DNA of 64,000 nt. It comes from Lepus europaeus. Taxonomy: Eukaryota > Chordata > Mammalia > Lagomorpha > Leporidae. Each line of letters opens with the position of its first letter. Position 1 is the first letter of the stretch. The position numbers and the translations under genes are program-made. Positions 1-11,889 of this stretch are shown here, in pieces. Under the pieces are notes generated by a model that worked only from the letters and a program-made list of their open reading frames with translations, did not search any database and was not told where the DNA came from. The DNA is taken from the NCBI RefSeq assembly GCF_033115175.1, contig NC_084840.1:76585179-76649178 (forward strand), given 5' to 3'.

Positions 1-980
1 CGCCCCCTCTTGGTGGAAGAGATCGCCAGTGGAGGCGACCCTGCTGTGTGGTCCTCCCACCGGGAGGGGGCAGTGAGGCAAGACGCCCGGGGCTCGGGCG
101 CAAGCTCAGGCGCGCTTCTCCCGTCGGCCACCGCTCTCCCCGACCCCGCGCCGGCGCGCCCTGCTTCTTCGGTTGCGGGTGGGCTGCGGCCGCGGGCTGG
201 CGTTTGCAGGTTCCCAGCGAGTGCGGCCCGGCTGCGCGCTGCCGCCGTCGTGGCTCTTGGGCAAAGTCGGCGCGGCGGGCTGGGTAGGTCGCGCCTTTGC
301 GGGCGGGCGGGCACCTGACGGCGGGGACGAGGTGGGCTGGGCGCCCGGGTGACGCTGGGCGCGAGGCCGCGGCTGGAGGCCGTGCAGGAGAGGCGGGGGC
401 GTTCCGGCCTGGTCGGCCCGAGCCCCGGGGAGGGGTCTTCGCCTGCACGGCAGCCCCCCGCAGTGCGCGCCGTCTCCACCCGCCCTGCGGTCCGCCTTCT
501 CCGCGGCCTCCGCTCGCCCCCGGTTACGCAGGCTGTCGCCTTCTCCCGCCGAGTCTGCCTCGGGCTGTTGGGAACTACGAGAGCGTTCCTTTGTCGCGAC
601 GTGGGCCGTGTCCTGACGAAGCTGTGCGGTTCCCACGCTCGGCAGGTCGGGGTGTGCCCCTGCCCAGCCTTGGCCTCGCACAGCCGCCCCTCTCCGGGGC
701 TCGGGAAGTGGAGGGAGAAGAGCCGACGGCTTCCCGGATCTCAGGACTGAGGGCGGCAGATGTGGGCGTCTCTCAGAGCCGGGAGCTCGCCTGGTGAGGG
801 GAAGGCAGTCGTGATCCCGGCACGGCCTCGGCCCTGTGTAGTCTCGAGGTTTGAGCTGCCGCTCTTGCCCGGGGAGGATGCGAGGTGCGTGAGGGTATCT
901 TTGCTCTCCAGGACTTTGGTCCCTGGGAAGACAGGCGCGAGACCCTTACGTGGGTTGAGCTGAGCGGCTAGAGCCGGCGG
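1..980 (+). promoter_or_regulatory. RBM17: CpG island, probable RBM17 promoter and exon 1 region
   Basis: The first ~980 bases are very GC-rich with dense CpG and no repeats, then composition drops sharply. The next recognisable gene downstream on this strand is RBM17, whose first coding exon starts with a splice acceptor at 8885, so a non-coding exon 1 must lie upstream. This island is the natural place for it and for the promoter. I see no TATA box and cannot fix the transcription start or the exon 1 donor. Long open frames here on both strands are a by-product of GC richness. Confidence 0.75.
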
Positions 981-2580
981 GGTCTTGGGGAGGCCTCACA
1001 CAGGAGGCGATGCTTATACGGAATCCTGGAGGTGTTAGGTGTGCAAGGTGAGGACTGGGTGCTCTGGATAAGGAACAGGTGCAAAGCTTGTAGAAGTGAA
1101 GCACCTGGCGCGTTCTGGACGCTGCAGGCGAGGCAGAGAGAAAGGCTTAAGGAGGGAGTGCTTGGAGGGGGAGTGGGATCGGATCGTGCAGGTGGGTCCT
1201 TTGAGAAGTCTGGGAAGGCGCCACTGAAAGTACTTATTGCGGGGCTGGCGCTGTGGCACAGCGGGTTAAAGCCCCGGCCTGTAGCCGGCATCCCTTATGA
1301 GCACCAATTCCAGTCCCGGCTGCTCCACCTCCGAGGCAGCTCACGACTAATGTGCCTGGGAAAGCAGCAGAGGATGGCCCAAGCCCCTCAACTTGGGCCC
1401 CTGCACCTATGCGGGAGACCCGGAAGAAGCTCCTGGCTTCCAGTTGGCTCAGCTCTGGCTGGCCGTCGTGACTGTTTGGGGAGTGAACCACTGGATGGAA
1501 GACCTCTCTCTCTGTCTTTCAAATAAACTAAATCTAAAAAAAAAAAAAAAAAAAAAAAAAAAGTACTTATTGCTAAAACCAGGCATAGGATGGAAAGAGA
1601 ATATTCTAGGGGCAAAAGGGGCAAAGGCAGGAGTGGTAGATGAAGTCTGTGTTTCTCTTTCACAGTGTTTAAGTTATGAGGCAACTCAGTTTCCGCCTTC
1701 TTCCTGAATATAGGCTGAGTAGAATGACTTAGGGAATGGGGGGTAGTAGCCTAGACTGGGAACATCTTATTTTTAGGATTGATTAAGCAGCCTGCTGTAC
1801 ACTGTAGAGTTTTTAGAACAGACAGTTGGGTGTGAGGTAGACAGATGCAGAAGGCATACAAGAAGTGTTAACAGTCCAGAGCTGTTCTGTTGTGGAGTTC
1901 TGTGGAACCGAAGCTCTCCTTTATGGGGGAGTTTGAGAAAATTGTACACTCCCGAGTGTGATTTTACCCAAAGTGGATTTCTTCTTGCCTGGCTTGTTTT
2001 AAGTTAGCTTTCTGTTCTTCACCAGCTGTGAATTTTTTTAGAGCTTTCCCTATTCCCCGCAGGGAAGAGGTGATCCTGTTTGGTAAACTGGAGCCTTTCC
2101 TAGTGATAAAATGGTCAAGAACGCTAAACACCGCAGTTCCAGGGGCACTGGCGGACTTTGCAGTCCATGGTAAATTCTTCCAACAGGCGTCCTAGGTCTA
2201 ATACGTGAGGCAGATGCCCTTTGATAGCTTATGTGTGTGTGGATGTCAGAGCGCGCCACCGCTCAGATTTCCTTTTCTCTTTCTGTGTATACTTGCCGTA
2301 TCCTTTAGGCTTCAGCTGATGCCTGAATTTCTATTCCGTGACACAAAGGTTCTGTTGAAGCCTGCTGCTTTAGGTGCTAGAACGCAGACCCTGACTCATT
2401 ATTGATTGGATGGTGGTAGTAGTTTTTCCTCCGATGAATTTTGGTTTGCAGTTTTATTTTGTGATACTAATCTCAAATTCTGCTTGCCTTGTGTCCTTAA
2501 AAAGCAGGTCTGCATATTTAATTGTTTCATAATAATGTGATTTGAATAATGCATACATTCCACCTACTCAACTGATATTT
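981..2580. other. RBM17 intron 1, left part: one SINE, otherwise nothing recognised
   Basis: Apart from the SINE at 1241-1559 this stretch is ordinary intronic sequence. I see no exon, RNA gene or other repeat I can name. Confidence 0.5.
1241..1559 (+). repeat. C-repeat SINE (CSINE2-like), full length
   Basis: It has the full tRNA-derived head with A-box-like sequence, a diverged B box, the conserved body 'gatggcccaagc' and an A-tail of about 28. It is flanked by the target-site duplication 'aaagtacttattgc' (1227-1240 and 1560-1573), so it is a young, clean insertion. Confidence 0.93.
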
Positions 2581-2847
2581 AAGATTTATTTATTTATTTG
2601 AAAGCGTTAGAGATCCCTAAGTGGCCACAATGACCAAGACTGAGCCAGGCCAAAGCCAGGAGCTTCGTCTGGGTCTCCCTCTTGGAAAACAGGGGCCCAA
2701 GGACTTGAGCCATCCTCTACTGCTTTTCTCAGGCTGTTAGCAGGGAGCTAAATGGGAAATGAAACAGCCAGTGTACAAACCAGTGCCTAAATGGGATGCT
2801 GGCATTGTGGGTGGTGCCTTTACCTGCTACACCAAAGCACCGGCCCC
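2581..2847 (-). repeat. C-repeat SINE, old, antisense
   Basis: It reads 'agatttatttatttatttgaaag' at the left and 'caccggcccc' at the right, which is the reverse of the SINE tail and head. It is diverged. Confidence 0.8.
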
Positions 2848-2880
2848 TAGCAAATATCTATTTATTTATCTATTTATTTA

Positions 2881-3219
2881 TTTATTTTTGACAGGCAGAG
2901 TGGACAGTGAGAGAGAGAGACAGAGAGAAAGGTCTTCCTTTTGCCGTTGGTTCACCCTCCAATGGCCGCCACAGCTGGCGCACTGCAGCCGGTGCACCGC
3001 ACTGATCCGAAGCCAGGAGCCAGGTGCTTCTCCTGGTCTCCCATGGGGTGCAGGGCCCAAGCACTTGGGCCATCCTCCACTGCACTCCCGGGCCACAGCA
3101 GAGAGCTGGCCTGGAAGAGGGGCAACCGGGACAGAATCCGGCGCCCCAACCGGGACTAGAACCCGGTGTGCTGGTGCCACCAGGCGGATGATTAGCCTAT
3201 TGAGCTGCGGCGCCGGCCC
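2881..3219 (-). repeat. C-repeat SINE (CSINE3-like), antisense
   Basis: It runs from 'gacaggcagagtggacagtg' to 'gcggcgccggcc'. The flanks share 'cccctagcaaatat'. The first copy of that duplication includes the end of the SINE at 2581-2847, so this insertion is the younger of the two. Confidence 0.9.
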
Positions 3220-3294
3220 CCTAGCAAATATTTATAGAATACTTTTCGTGTTCCAAGCATATTGCCAAGCTAGAGATACTAAAGATGAGGACGA

Positions 3295-3437
3295 GGAGAA
3301 GCACCTGGCTCCTGGCTTCGGATCAGCGTGATGCGCCGGCCGCAGCAGCCATTGGAGGGTGAACCAATGGCAAAAGGAAGACCTTTCTCTCTGTCTCTCT
3401 CTCACTATCCACTCTGCCTGTTTAAAAAAAAAAAAAA
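3295..3437 (+). repeat. C-repeat SINE (CSINE3-like), 5'-truncated
   Basis: Only the 3' half is present ('gaagcacctggctcctggct' to 'ctctgcctgtttaaaa'). A target-site duplication 'aaagatgaggacga' flanks it (3281-3294, 3438-3451), so the truncation happened at insertion. Confidence 0.88.
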
Positions 3438-3466
3438 AAAGATGAGGACGAAAACAGCCCATCTTT

Positions 3467-3802
3467 TTTTTTTTTTTTTTTTTTGACAGGCAGTTAGAGG
3501 CAGACAGAGAGAAAGGTCTTCCTTCCGTTGATTCACTCCCCAAATGGCCGCTACGGCCAACGCGCTGCAGCCGGCGCACTGCACCGATCCGAAAGCCAGG
3601 AGCCAGGTGCTTCCTCCTGGTCTCCCATGCTGGTGCAGGGCCCAAGCACTTGGGCCATCCTCCACTGCACTCCGGGGCCACAGCAGAGAGCTGCACTGGA
3701 AGAGGAGCAACCAGGACAGAATCTGGCGCCCCAACCGGGGCTAGAACCCGGGGTGCCGGTGCTGCAGGTGGAGGATTAGCCTAGTGAGCCGCAGCGCTGG
3801 CC
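3467..3802 (-). repeat. C-repeat SINE (CSINE3-like), antisense
   Basis: Full length, from poly-T plus 'gacaggcagttagaggcag' to 'gcagcgctggcc'. It is flanked by 'gaaaacagcccatcttt' and its near-copy at 3803-3819. Confidence 0.92.
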
Positions 3803-3849
3803 GAAAACAACCCATCTTTAAGGGATGTTTTTATGTATGGGGGTGGGAG

Positions 3850-4187
3850 GTCGCGATGGCTTGGTGTGGCGGGTAAAGCTGCTGCCTGCAGTGCCAGCAT
3901 CCCATATAGGCACAAGTTCAAGCCCTGGCTACTCTGCTTCCAATCCAGCTCTCTGCTGTGACCTGGGAAAGCAGTAGAAGATGACCCAAGTGCTTGGGCC
4001 CCTGCAGCTGTGTGGGAGATCTGGAAGAAGCACCTGGCTCCTGGCTTCAGATGTGCGCAGCTCTGGTGGTTGTGGCCAACTGGGGAGTACACCAGTGTAT
4101 GGAAGACCTCTCTCTCTGCCTCTCCTTCTCTCTCTCTGTAACTCTTTGAAATAAATAAATAAATCGTTTAAAAAAAAAAAAAAAAAA
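3850..4187 (+). repeat. C-repeat SINE (CSINE2-like)
   Basis: A diverged head ('ggcttggtgtggcgggtaaa'), the standard body, and the tail 'aaataaataaataaatcg' plus A-run. Confidence 0.88.
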
Positions 4188-4190
4188 GAG

Positions 4191-4525
4191 GCTGGCGCCG
4201 CGGCTCACTTGGCTAATCCTCCGCCTGCGGCTCTGGCACCCCAGGTTCTAGTCCCGGTTGGGGCGCCGGATTCTGTCCCGGTTGCTCCTCTTCCAGTGCA
4301 GCTCTCTGCTGTGGCCCGGGAGTGCAGTGGAGGATGGCCCAAGTGCTTGGGCCCTGCACCCACATGGGAGACCAGGAGGAGGCACCTGGCTCCTGGCTTC
4401 GGATTGGCACAGCCCGCCGGCCGCAGTGCACCGGCTATAGTGGCCATTTGGGGGGTGAACCAACGGAAAAGGAAGACCTTTTTCTCTCTCTCTCTCTCAC
4501 TAACTCTGCCTGTCAAAAAAAAAAA
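4191..4525 (+). repeat. C-repeat SINE (CSINE3-like)
   Basis: Full length from 'gctggcgccgcggctcac' to 'ctctgcctgtcaaaa'. It abuts the A-tail of the preceding SINE with only a few bases between. Confidence 0.92.
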
Positions 4526-4725
4526 GTATAAAGTAGTAGACAGCGTAGCATGTAAAACTCTGCTGTGACCCCAGCTGGTTTCGTGGTAGTGATCTGAGGG
4601 TGGTTACTGAAAGCTTCTAAGATACGTGTGGGAGAAAAGTGGGTGGGATGCTTCTGAGACTTACTCCATGCCCTTTTTCATGCCAGTTGTGTGCTGACTT
4701 AACAAATTTCCAGGAGTGGGTATAT

Positions 4726-4872
4726 TTTTTAGCCTAGTGGTTAAGATGCCCGCATCCCACATCGGAGTACCTGAGTTTGTTTCCCCGTTCCAACTCCTGA
4801 CTCCAGCTTCATTGTGTGTATATTCATAAATACTTTAAATAACAGAAATAAAAATTAAGTACATCTTTTAAA
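4726..4872 (+). repeat. Old truncated C-repeat-like SINE
   Basis: Weak match: a head-like 'agcctagtggttaagatgcc', then 'catcccacatcgg', then an abrupt jump to an AT-rich tail. Probably an internally deleted old copy. Confidence 0.5.
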
Positions 4873-4901
4873 GAAGAGGTGCGTTTTGACTATGTAAATA
4901 T

Positions 4902-5180
4902 GGGGTGAGCATTTGCTGTAACGGTTAAGACACACCTTAGGATACTCCATCAGAGTGTCTGAGTTCGAGTCCTTGTTTAGCTCTCAATTCCAGCTTCCTG
5001 CTAATGTGCTCCCTGGGAGATGGCAGTTGATGAGAGAACCAGATTGAGTTCTGGGCCTCCTGGCTTTGGCCTGGTCCAGCCTGAGCTGCTGTGGACATTT
5101 GGGAAGCGAACCAGCAGCTGAGAGATATCTTTCTCTCTCTGCATCTGTCTGCTAGCTTTTAAATAAATGATTTTTTAAAA
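4902..5180 (+). repeat. Old C-repeat-like SINE
   Basis: It has 'ggttaagacac', a B-box-like 'gagttcgagtcc', 'catttgggaagcgaaccagc' and the tail 'aaataaatg'. Clearly related to the family but strongly diverged. Confidence 0.7.
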
Positions 5181-8100
5181 ATTGTGTGAATAAAGTTATA
5201 TAAAAGGAGAACAACAAGGAAATAACGCAAATGGGATTCAAGGAAAGTCAGATGGATGGGTTGGGGTAGCCCATATAATTGAGTGTGGTTTCTTGTCCAA
5301 ATCCTGTCTTTTGTTTTGAATGGTAAATTCACAGGTGATTTTTGTATTGAAATAATTAATAAAAGCAAGCCATACATGCGTGGGTGGATTGTAACTGTGT
5401 GTTTGCTATGATTAGTACAGTTCTGTGAACTTCAGTGAAAGTAAGAAAAATGAAAACAGTTCTGTGTTTACCGTGGTGCAGAGATTCGACTTTCTGAGCC
5501 CTTGTTACAGAAAACTAGCAGGTACTGGTGAGATGACAGCAGTGTCTGTTATTTAAAGTGTTTTTAAACGTTTGAGAAAACAAATGAGGACCTTGAAATG
5601 CACATACGGTTTTTCCGCATGATGATGCTAGAGCTTTCAGAGCAAAGCTATCAAAAGGAATTTAGAATGGAACAGAACCAGAGGAGCAGCATCGTCTGAT
5701 CAGATCTCGTTAATTCAGCTATGAAATGTTTGTTACATATTGAAGTGTAGGTGTAAGGACTCTGTTGGAAACAGAGATCCTCTGCCCTGCTTGATTTTTA
5801 GCCCCGAAATGTCGGGAGACATATCCATCAGAGTCGACTTTTCTGGGTAGGGAGGTGTACTGGCGTTAATGTGCACTCAACCCTCTATCCTCAATGCTGC
5901 TCCTTTGCTTATTCTTTTCATTATAAACTTTTTATGTGTATTATAAAATATATTAAACATAAAACTTAAGATTTTAGCTTTCTGTAAGCTTTTGGTTCTG
6001 GGGCATTATGTGCACTCACATTGTGCAGCCGTCACCACTATTTGCTTGCACTGGAACCTGTGGACATTGCTTAGTTTCAGTACTGATGTATGTGGTTAAT
6101 GTAAACTTCTGTTTCATTGTTAGCATTTTAATAAATGCTGTTTAAATATCTACTCTGTACCAGGCATTGGAGATGCAAAAATGAATAAAGTAATCTTCCT
6201 CTCTCCCCTAAGTTAAATGGATATTTGGGTAACCAGTTTCCATTATCACTACCATATTTGTAAAGATCTTTGAAGAAGTTCTTCAGTTTCTTACAGAGTG
6301 ATACTGAGAGAAGTAGACACCTAGAGTTTGACTTGAGTTGCAATGAAATTTTGATGGTTTGTGATTTTCCAGAAAGTGCCATTGTTTATTTGTTTCTCAG
6401 ATTGTGTTAGTCTTCCCTTGCCATCCTAAGATTAAAGAAAACAAATGAACCTGTGGTTTACTGGGCTTTGGTTTGGAGACCAGTTGAATAGGCAGGGCTC
6501 AAAAGCTGAAACAGAGTTAGGTGAGAGGTGCCTGGCTGTTTCTGGGTGGAGGCTAGTACATTTCTGAATTAAGTTTGGAGAATCATGATGCTAGGATGAA
6601 CACTCCGTGTTTTTCTTTGCTTCTGCTCTGAGTTTTTCTAGATCAGAGTTCAACGATATGTTTGTGTCTATATGAGAACAGTGAGTTTTGAATTCTAGGT
6701 GAGCTGCAGGAAAGTGCACAAAAGCCTCAGAAGCCGCTGTGTATCACTGCCCAAAAATTTCTGAGGAGATGATTGGAAGGGCTCTGTGAATTGCGTATTA
6801 CCTGTGTGTGTGACCACATTTCCTGTTTGGCTCTGGGTTGGGTATTGATCTGGGGATAGAGCAGTGGACAGGGTAAGCAGGACCTGGCTTTTCATAGCGT
6901 AAAGTAGAATGGAGTGAAATAGGTTCAGAAGTGTGTCCCAGGGGGATTCCTTACAAAACTTTGAAGAAATAATCCTATTTGAAACATCCTAGTTAGGGAA
7001 TGGAGGTTATTACTTGATTTGGCCTCTGTGCCTCAAGATTCGTGTCACAAGGCATTGCTGTTTCTGAATCAATTTGACTTTGGTGCTGAAGGCAGTGGGT
7101 CTGCCATGTTGGATGTGCTGCTGTCAGCGGCATTGGTGAGTTGCCAGGGAAGCCATATTTATGGGGAGGAGAAGTCAGCCGCCAATACCCCAGGGCTCTG
7201 CTTTTATAAACTCTGGTTCTTCTTTGTGGCCTTGGGGGCCTTTTATTTACAAATCAGAATGAAGGAATGAGGACACTGAAGCACTGCAGCAGTGTCCCAC
7301 AGTACGGACTCCAGGCAGGGAGTTACTGTGTTTAAAACTAAAGCAGCTGTTCCATATGTGTTGCTGTCCACTCTCTGTCCCCTGCCCTGCGTGGTGTGCA
7401 GCTCAGGTCAGCTAAGGCGTTGGGATGGCAGGGCCCAGCAGTGAGAAGGTTGAGAGGAAAGAATATACTGAAGAGAAATGTTTGCCCTGAGTCAGACCTG
7501 GGTGGGAAATTTCAATATTTTCCTTCCCTCCTTCTGAGTCACAGAGCACAGCTGGAATAGGGTTCTGTAGAAGGTGGTTTTTATGGGAAAATGCTTTCTG
7601 GGCTAAGAAGTGGGCCATATTGGTGGGTTTTACGATGTTGAAGGTTTTTGTTTTTTAAGGTGACAGTTGGGATTTATTAGCATGATCTCAAGGCTGGCTT
7701 GAAAGGGGTTTTTCATTGTGCCTTCTGGCAAATTAATCCCCTAGATCCTGGTCGCCACATCTATAATCTGCTGGGTTTTAGTGGTCCCTATTACAGTTAA
7801 CATTGAGCTTGGCTGGACAAGGTTAGCTCCTGTTAAGTGTCACTGTTTTTGTTGTTGTATATTCATCTATTCTCCAAGGATATTGTGTATTGCACAGTCA
7901 CATGTAGATTGTTGGTTGTCTTTTTATAATCAGTGTCCTAAAAGATTATAAATTCTACTTGATGGGTTGTGAGGAAGTCAGAGTATTTAAGATATAACCT
8001 ATCCACTCCCCCCTCAACAGTCATTATTTACAAAATTAAAGCATCTCTGAGATGATGTCTATTTGTTCTTCTATGAGAATTGTTAATTTTTTGTTGTTAC

Positions 8101-8210
8101 TGTAAAAGGATAGCTAATTGTGGTAAATTAAACCTGGTAATTGGTGTTTTTTAAGCATCTACTTTTTGCCATTGAGATAAATGGAATTTTTTTAAAAATC
8201 AGATATGTAT
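5181..8210. other. RBM17 intron 1, middle: SINE-free 3 kb, nothing recognised
   Basis: About 3 kb of moderately AT-rich sequence with no C-repeat, no splice-site-flanked open frame of note and no repeat I can name. Short open frames here look random. Confidence 0.5.
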
Positions 8211-8551
8211 AGGGCTAGTGTTGTGGTGCAGCAGGTTAGGCTACCACCTGTGATGCCTGTATCCTATATGAGCAACAGTTCGAGTTCTGGCTGCTCCACT
8301 TCTGATCCAGTTTCCTGCTAATGTGCCTGGGAAAACAGCAGAAGATGGCCCAAGGCCTAAGTGGTTGGGCTCTTGTCACCCCATGGGAGACCCAGATAGA
8401 TTTTGAAGTTCTTGGCATTAGTGTGGGTCAGCCTTGACTGTTGCAGCCATTTGGGGAGTGAACCAGCAGATGGAAGATCCCTATCTCTGTATCTTCCTCC
8501 CTTCTCCCCCTGCCCCCCACTGTAATTCTGCCTTTCAAATATTTTTTTAAA
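8211..8551 (+). repeat. C-repeat SINE (CSINE2-like), old
   Basis: 'gggctagtgttgtggtgcag' head, standard body, tail ending 'ctttcaaatatttttt'. Flanks share 'aaaaatcagatat', a probable target-site duplication. Confidence 0.87.
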
Positions 8552-8885
8552 AAATCAGATATATGTAAATAATTATGCCCTAAATCTAGAACTTCGTTCC
8601 ATCTTACCTCATTATATACCACGGAACCAAAGGATTTCATTCTTGAATCACTTGAACACATGATCTTATAGGTAGAAAAAGTAATTCTAGAGATTTATTT
8701 TTAAAATAATTTATGGTCATGATTTCATATACCTGGAGTAAGCTCTGCACTGGTGATGCAAGTCTTGGCATCCGTCCTAAAGGGTGCTGGACCTTTTACC
8801 TCCAGAATTCCATGATGCTAAGGAAAAACTTTAAAATCTTTATTGTATTTTGCACTCTTTAATCCCTGCCCCTCTTGCCTTTCAG

Positions 8886-9023
8886 CATTAAAATGAAAAG
8901 ATGTCCTTGTACGACGATCTAGGAGTGGAGACCAGTGACTCAAAAACAGAAGGCTGGTCCAAAAACTTCAAACTTCTGCAGTCTCAGCTTCAAGTGAAGA
9001 AGGCAGCTCTCACTCAAGCAAAG
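8886..9023 (+). CDS. RBM17: RBM17 exon 2 (first coding exon; CDS from 8901)
   Basis: The acceptor is a pyrimidine tract ending 'cctttcag' at 8885 and the donor is 'gtaaag' at 9024. The start ATG at 8901 has A at -3 and opens with MSLYDDLGVE, the known RBM17 N-terminus. It encodes residues 1-41 and ends in phase 0. An out-of-frame ATG eight bases upstream (8893) is described as a finding. Confidence 0.97.
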
Positions 9024-9395
9024 GTAAAGACAAGCTCGGGATGTAGGAGCAGATGTCTGCAGGGTGGGTTCCTCGTAGGACTGGGAGTAATTTGGTTTTA
9101 GCTTGCTCTTCTGCCCTTTTATTGGCTGAATAGTGTTAAACATTTACAGGAGAGGATTGAAGAGTTTAAAATCATCTGCTTCTCTTGGTTCTTTGAAATG
9201 CAAGTATTTCTTGGAATAGGAGTGAAGAAACTCAACTTCCAACAATGACACTTGGTTTTAAACTTCAGTATGTCAACCATTGACTAGAATGTATTTAAAA
9301 TGCTGATTCTATAGCCATATTCCCAATGTTGGTAAATTCTGGTTCTGGGCTGGGGCCTCAAAAGTGTAGTAGTATTTTTTTTTAAGGTAAGTTAT

Positions 9396-9579
9396 GGGGC
9401 CAGTATTGTGGCACAGGGGATGCATCTAGTATGTGTGCTGGTTTCAGTTTCAGCTGCTCCGTTTACAATCAAGATCCCTGCTTATGTGCCTGGGAAAGCA
9501 GTGGAAGATGGCTCACGTGCTTGGACCCCTGTCATCCATGTGGGACCCAAATGAATCTTTTTTAAAAAATCATCTAAAG
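9396..9579 (+). repeat. C-repeat SINE, deleted in its 3' half
   Basis: Head 'ggggccagtattgtggcac' and body as far as 'catgtgggacccaaatgaa', then a jump to 'tctttttta'. The tail and the CT-rich part are missing. Confidence 0.75.
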
Positions 9580-9604
9580 ATAAGTTATTATTGTAGGTGT
9601 GTTT

Positions 9605-9611
9605 GGTTTTC

Positions 9612-9640
<29 letters not shown>
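9605..9640. repeat. (CTTTT)n microsatellite and T-run
   Basis: Repeated 'cttttcttttcttttctttt' runs into a long T-run that belongs to the antisense SINE following it. Confidence 0.85.
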
Positions 9641-9648
<8 letters not shown>

Positions 9649-9957
9649 TTCTTTTTTAGAGCTTTGTTTATTTGAAAGAGTTAGAGAGGGAGAAACAAAG
9701 AGAAAGAGGTCTCTGGTTCTCTCCCCAAGTAGCCTTGACTTGGGTGAAGCCAGGAGCCATGGACTCCATCTGAATCTCCTACATGGCTGGCAGGGGTCCA
9801 AGCACTTGGGCTGTCTTCTGCTGCTTTCTCGGGCGCTTTAGCAGGGAGCTGGATAGGAAGTGAAGTCTCTAGAACTTGGGTCCTGAACCAGTGCTTCAGT
9901 ACAGAGCACTGTCATCGCAGGTGCCAGCTTAACCCATTGTGCCACAATACCAGCCCC
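9640..9957 (-). repeat. C-repeat SINE, antisense, diverged
   Basis: Poly-T, 'tttgtttatttgaaagag', body, and right end 'gtgccacaataccagcccc', the reverse of the SINE head. Confidence 0.82.
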
Positions 9958-10620
9958 AGAAGTGTGCGTTTAAGTAGCATTCCTTCTATATGTTGTGGGA
10001 GGTTTGAAATCAGCACTTACTTTCAGGAACTCTGTAGCAGCATCATAATAATAATGTGTATACATTTCTGGGGATGCAGATTTGTTTTGAATGTGTCGGC
10101 TGTATGTCATTTCAGTGGTAATCGGTTTTGAGTTTTTGTACATGTTAAACATTGAAAATATCTTCAAAATACTTCAGTATGTAAAACAATAGTATGGTTG
10201 TCAACTGATTATTTAAGCGTGTCAAATATTTTTAAGAATGAGAATGGTATTGGACTTTATGTTGTTTTAAGGGTTCTTATGTTTTAGAACATGCATCCTT
10301 AACGGAGACTATATCCTTCCCCACCCCTCAAACTGAGTGAATGCTGATTTTTAAGCAGTGAAAAAAAATCTTGGTCTTTTTATGTATAAAGCACAGATGT
10401 GTGCATCTGTAGTGTTAACATTTCATGAGCAGAAAAGAAATGTGTAAAAGGACTTCTTGAGAGAAGAAGCAATAATGAGAAACAGTTGAAAAAAATGACT
10501 TGAGAGATACATAGTAAAATATTTACTGATAAAATGCCTTAATTTCTGAAATTTACTTAAAATAATTTAGTCTCAAATAGGAGAGATAAGTGTATATATT
10601 AACATTGCTATTGTTGGAAC
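9958..10620. other. RBM17 intron 2, unique stretch
   Basis: AT-rich sequence between the SINE and the old LINE-1. Nothing recognised. Confidence 0.4.
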
Positions 10621-11065
10621 TGAATGGTAGAAATTTGAGAGTTCAATAATCTGTTTTTTATTAACATGTAATACTTGTACCTTTTTATGGAGTATAGTAT
10701 AGTATGATCAGATCAGATAATTAGCATTTCCATTACTTTATGTTTGGACCCTTTAAGCTCCTTTCTTCTAGTTCTTCCTAAACTGTATGTTATTGTGAAC
10801 TGTGGTAACCCCACTGCTGTGGAACAGTAGAGCTTATTCCTTCCATATAGCTGTATTTTGTTACCATTATCTAATAGCTCTCTCTGTCCTTCCCCATCCC
10901 CTTAACTACCCCAACCCCTGGGAATCACTGTTCTGTTTTCAGATGGACATTATTAAGGCTCCATATATGAGAAGGAACATGGTATTTATCATTCTGTGTC
11001 TGGCTTATTTCACTTGATGCAGTGTCCTCCAGTTCCATCCATTTTACTGCAAATGACAGGATTTC

Positions 11066-11397
11066 TTTTTTTTTTTTTTTTTTTGGACAGGCAGAGTGGA
11101 TAGTGAGAGAGAGACAGAGAGAAAGGTCTTCCTTTTTGCCGTTGGTTCACCCTCCAATGGCCGCTGCGGACGGCGCATCATGCTGATCCGAAGCCAGGAG
11201 CCAGGCGCTTCTCCTGGTCTCCCATGCGGGTGCAGGGCCCAAGTACTTGGGCCATCTACTGCTATCCCAGGCCATAGCAGAGAGCTGGCCTGGAAGAGGG
11301 GCAACTGGGATAGAATCCGGCACCCCGACCGGGACTAGAACCCGGTGTGCCGGCGCCGCAAGGTGGAGGATTAGCCTGTTAAGCCACGGCGCCGGCC
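11066..11397 (-). repeat. C-repeat SINE (CSINE3-like) inside old LINE-1
   Basis: Poly-T plus 'ggacaggcagagtggatag' to 'cacggcgccggcc'. The flanks share 'aggatttc'. Confidence 0.92.
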
Positions 11398-11889
11398 AGG
11401 ATTTCATTTTTTTATGATTGAATATTTTATTGTATATATATACATTTTCCTTATCCATTGATGGACTTCCTGTTGATCCCATATGTTGGCTTTTTGAGTA
11501 GTGCTGCAGTAAACCTGGGAGTCCAGGTATCTCTGACATTTTAACAATATTAATTCCTCACTTTTTTTTTTTTTTCCTGTGTGCTTAGAATCCTTGATCA
11601 GTGTTTTGTACTTTGTATTATAGAGGTCTTTCCATCCTTGGTTAAGTTTATTCCCAGGCTTTTAATCTTTTTGTAGCTATTGTGAGTGGGCTTGCTTTCA
11701 TGATTTCTTTGTTAGCAAGTTGGTTATTAATGTATTAAAATGATCTTTTTTTATTTGTTAATTTTGTATGCTGCAATTTACGGAGTTTTTAAGTTCTAAC
11801 AGTCTTTTGGCAGTCTTTAGGTTTTTCTGTTCAGAGAATCATGTTGTCTGCAAACAAGGATCATTTGACTCCTCTTCCTTTTTGTAGGC

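Noticed and set aside
106-681. 191-codon open frame on the minus strand in the first CpG island
   Set aside because: Long frames in all six readings are expected at this GC content. The composition is Pro/Arg/Ala-rich with no domain, and the region is better explained as a promoter.
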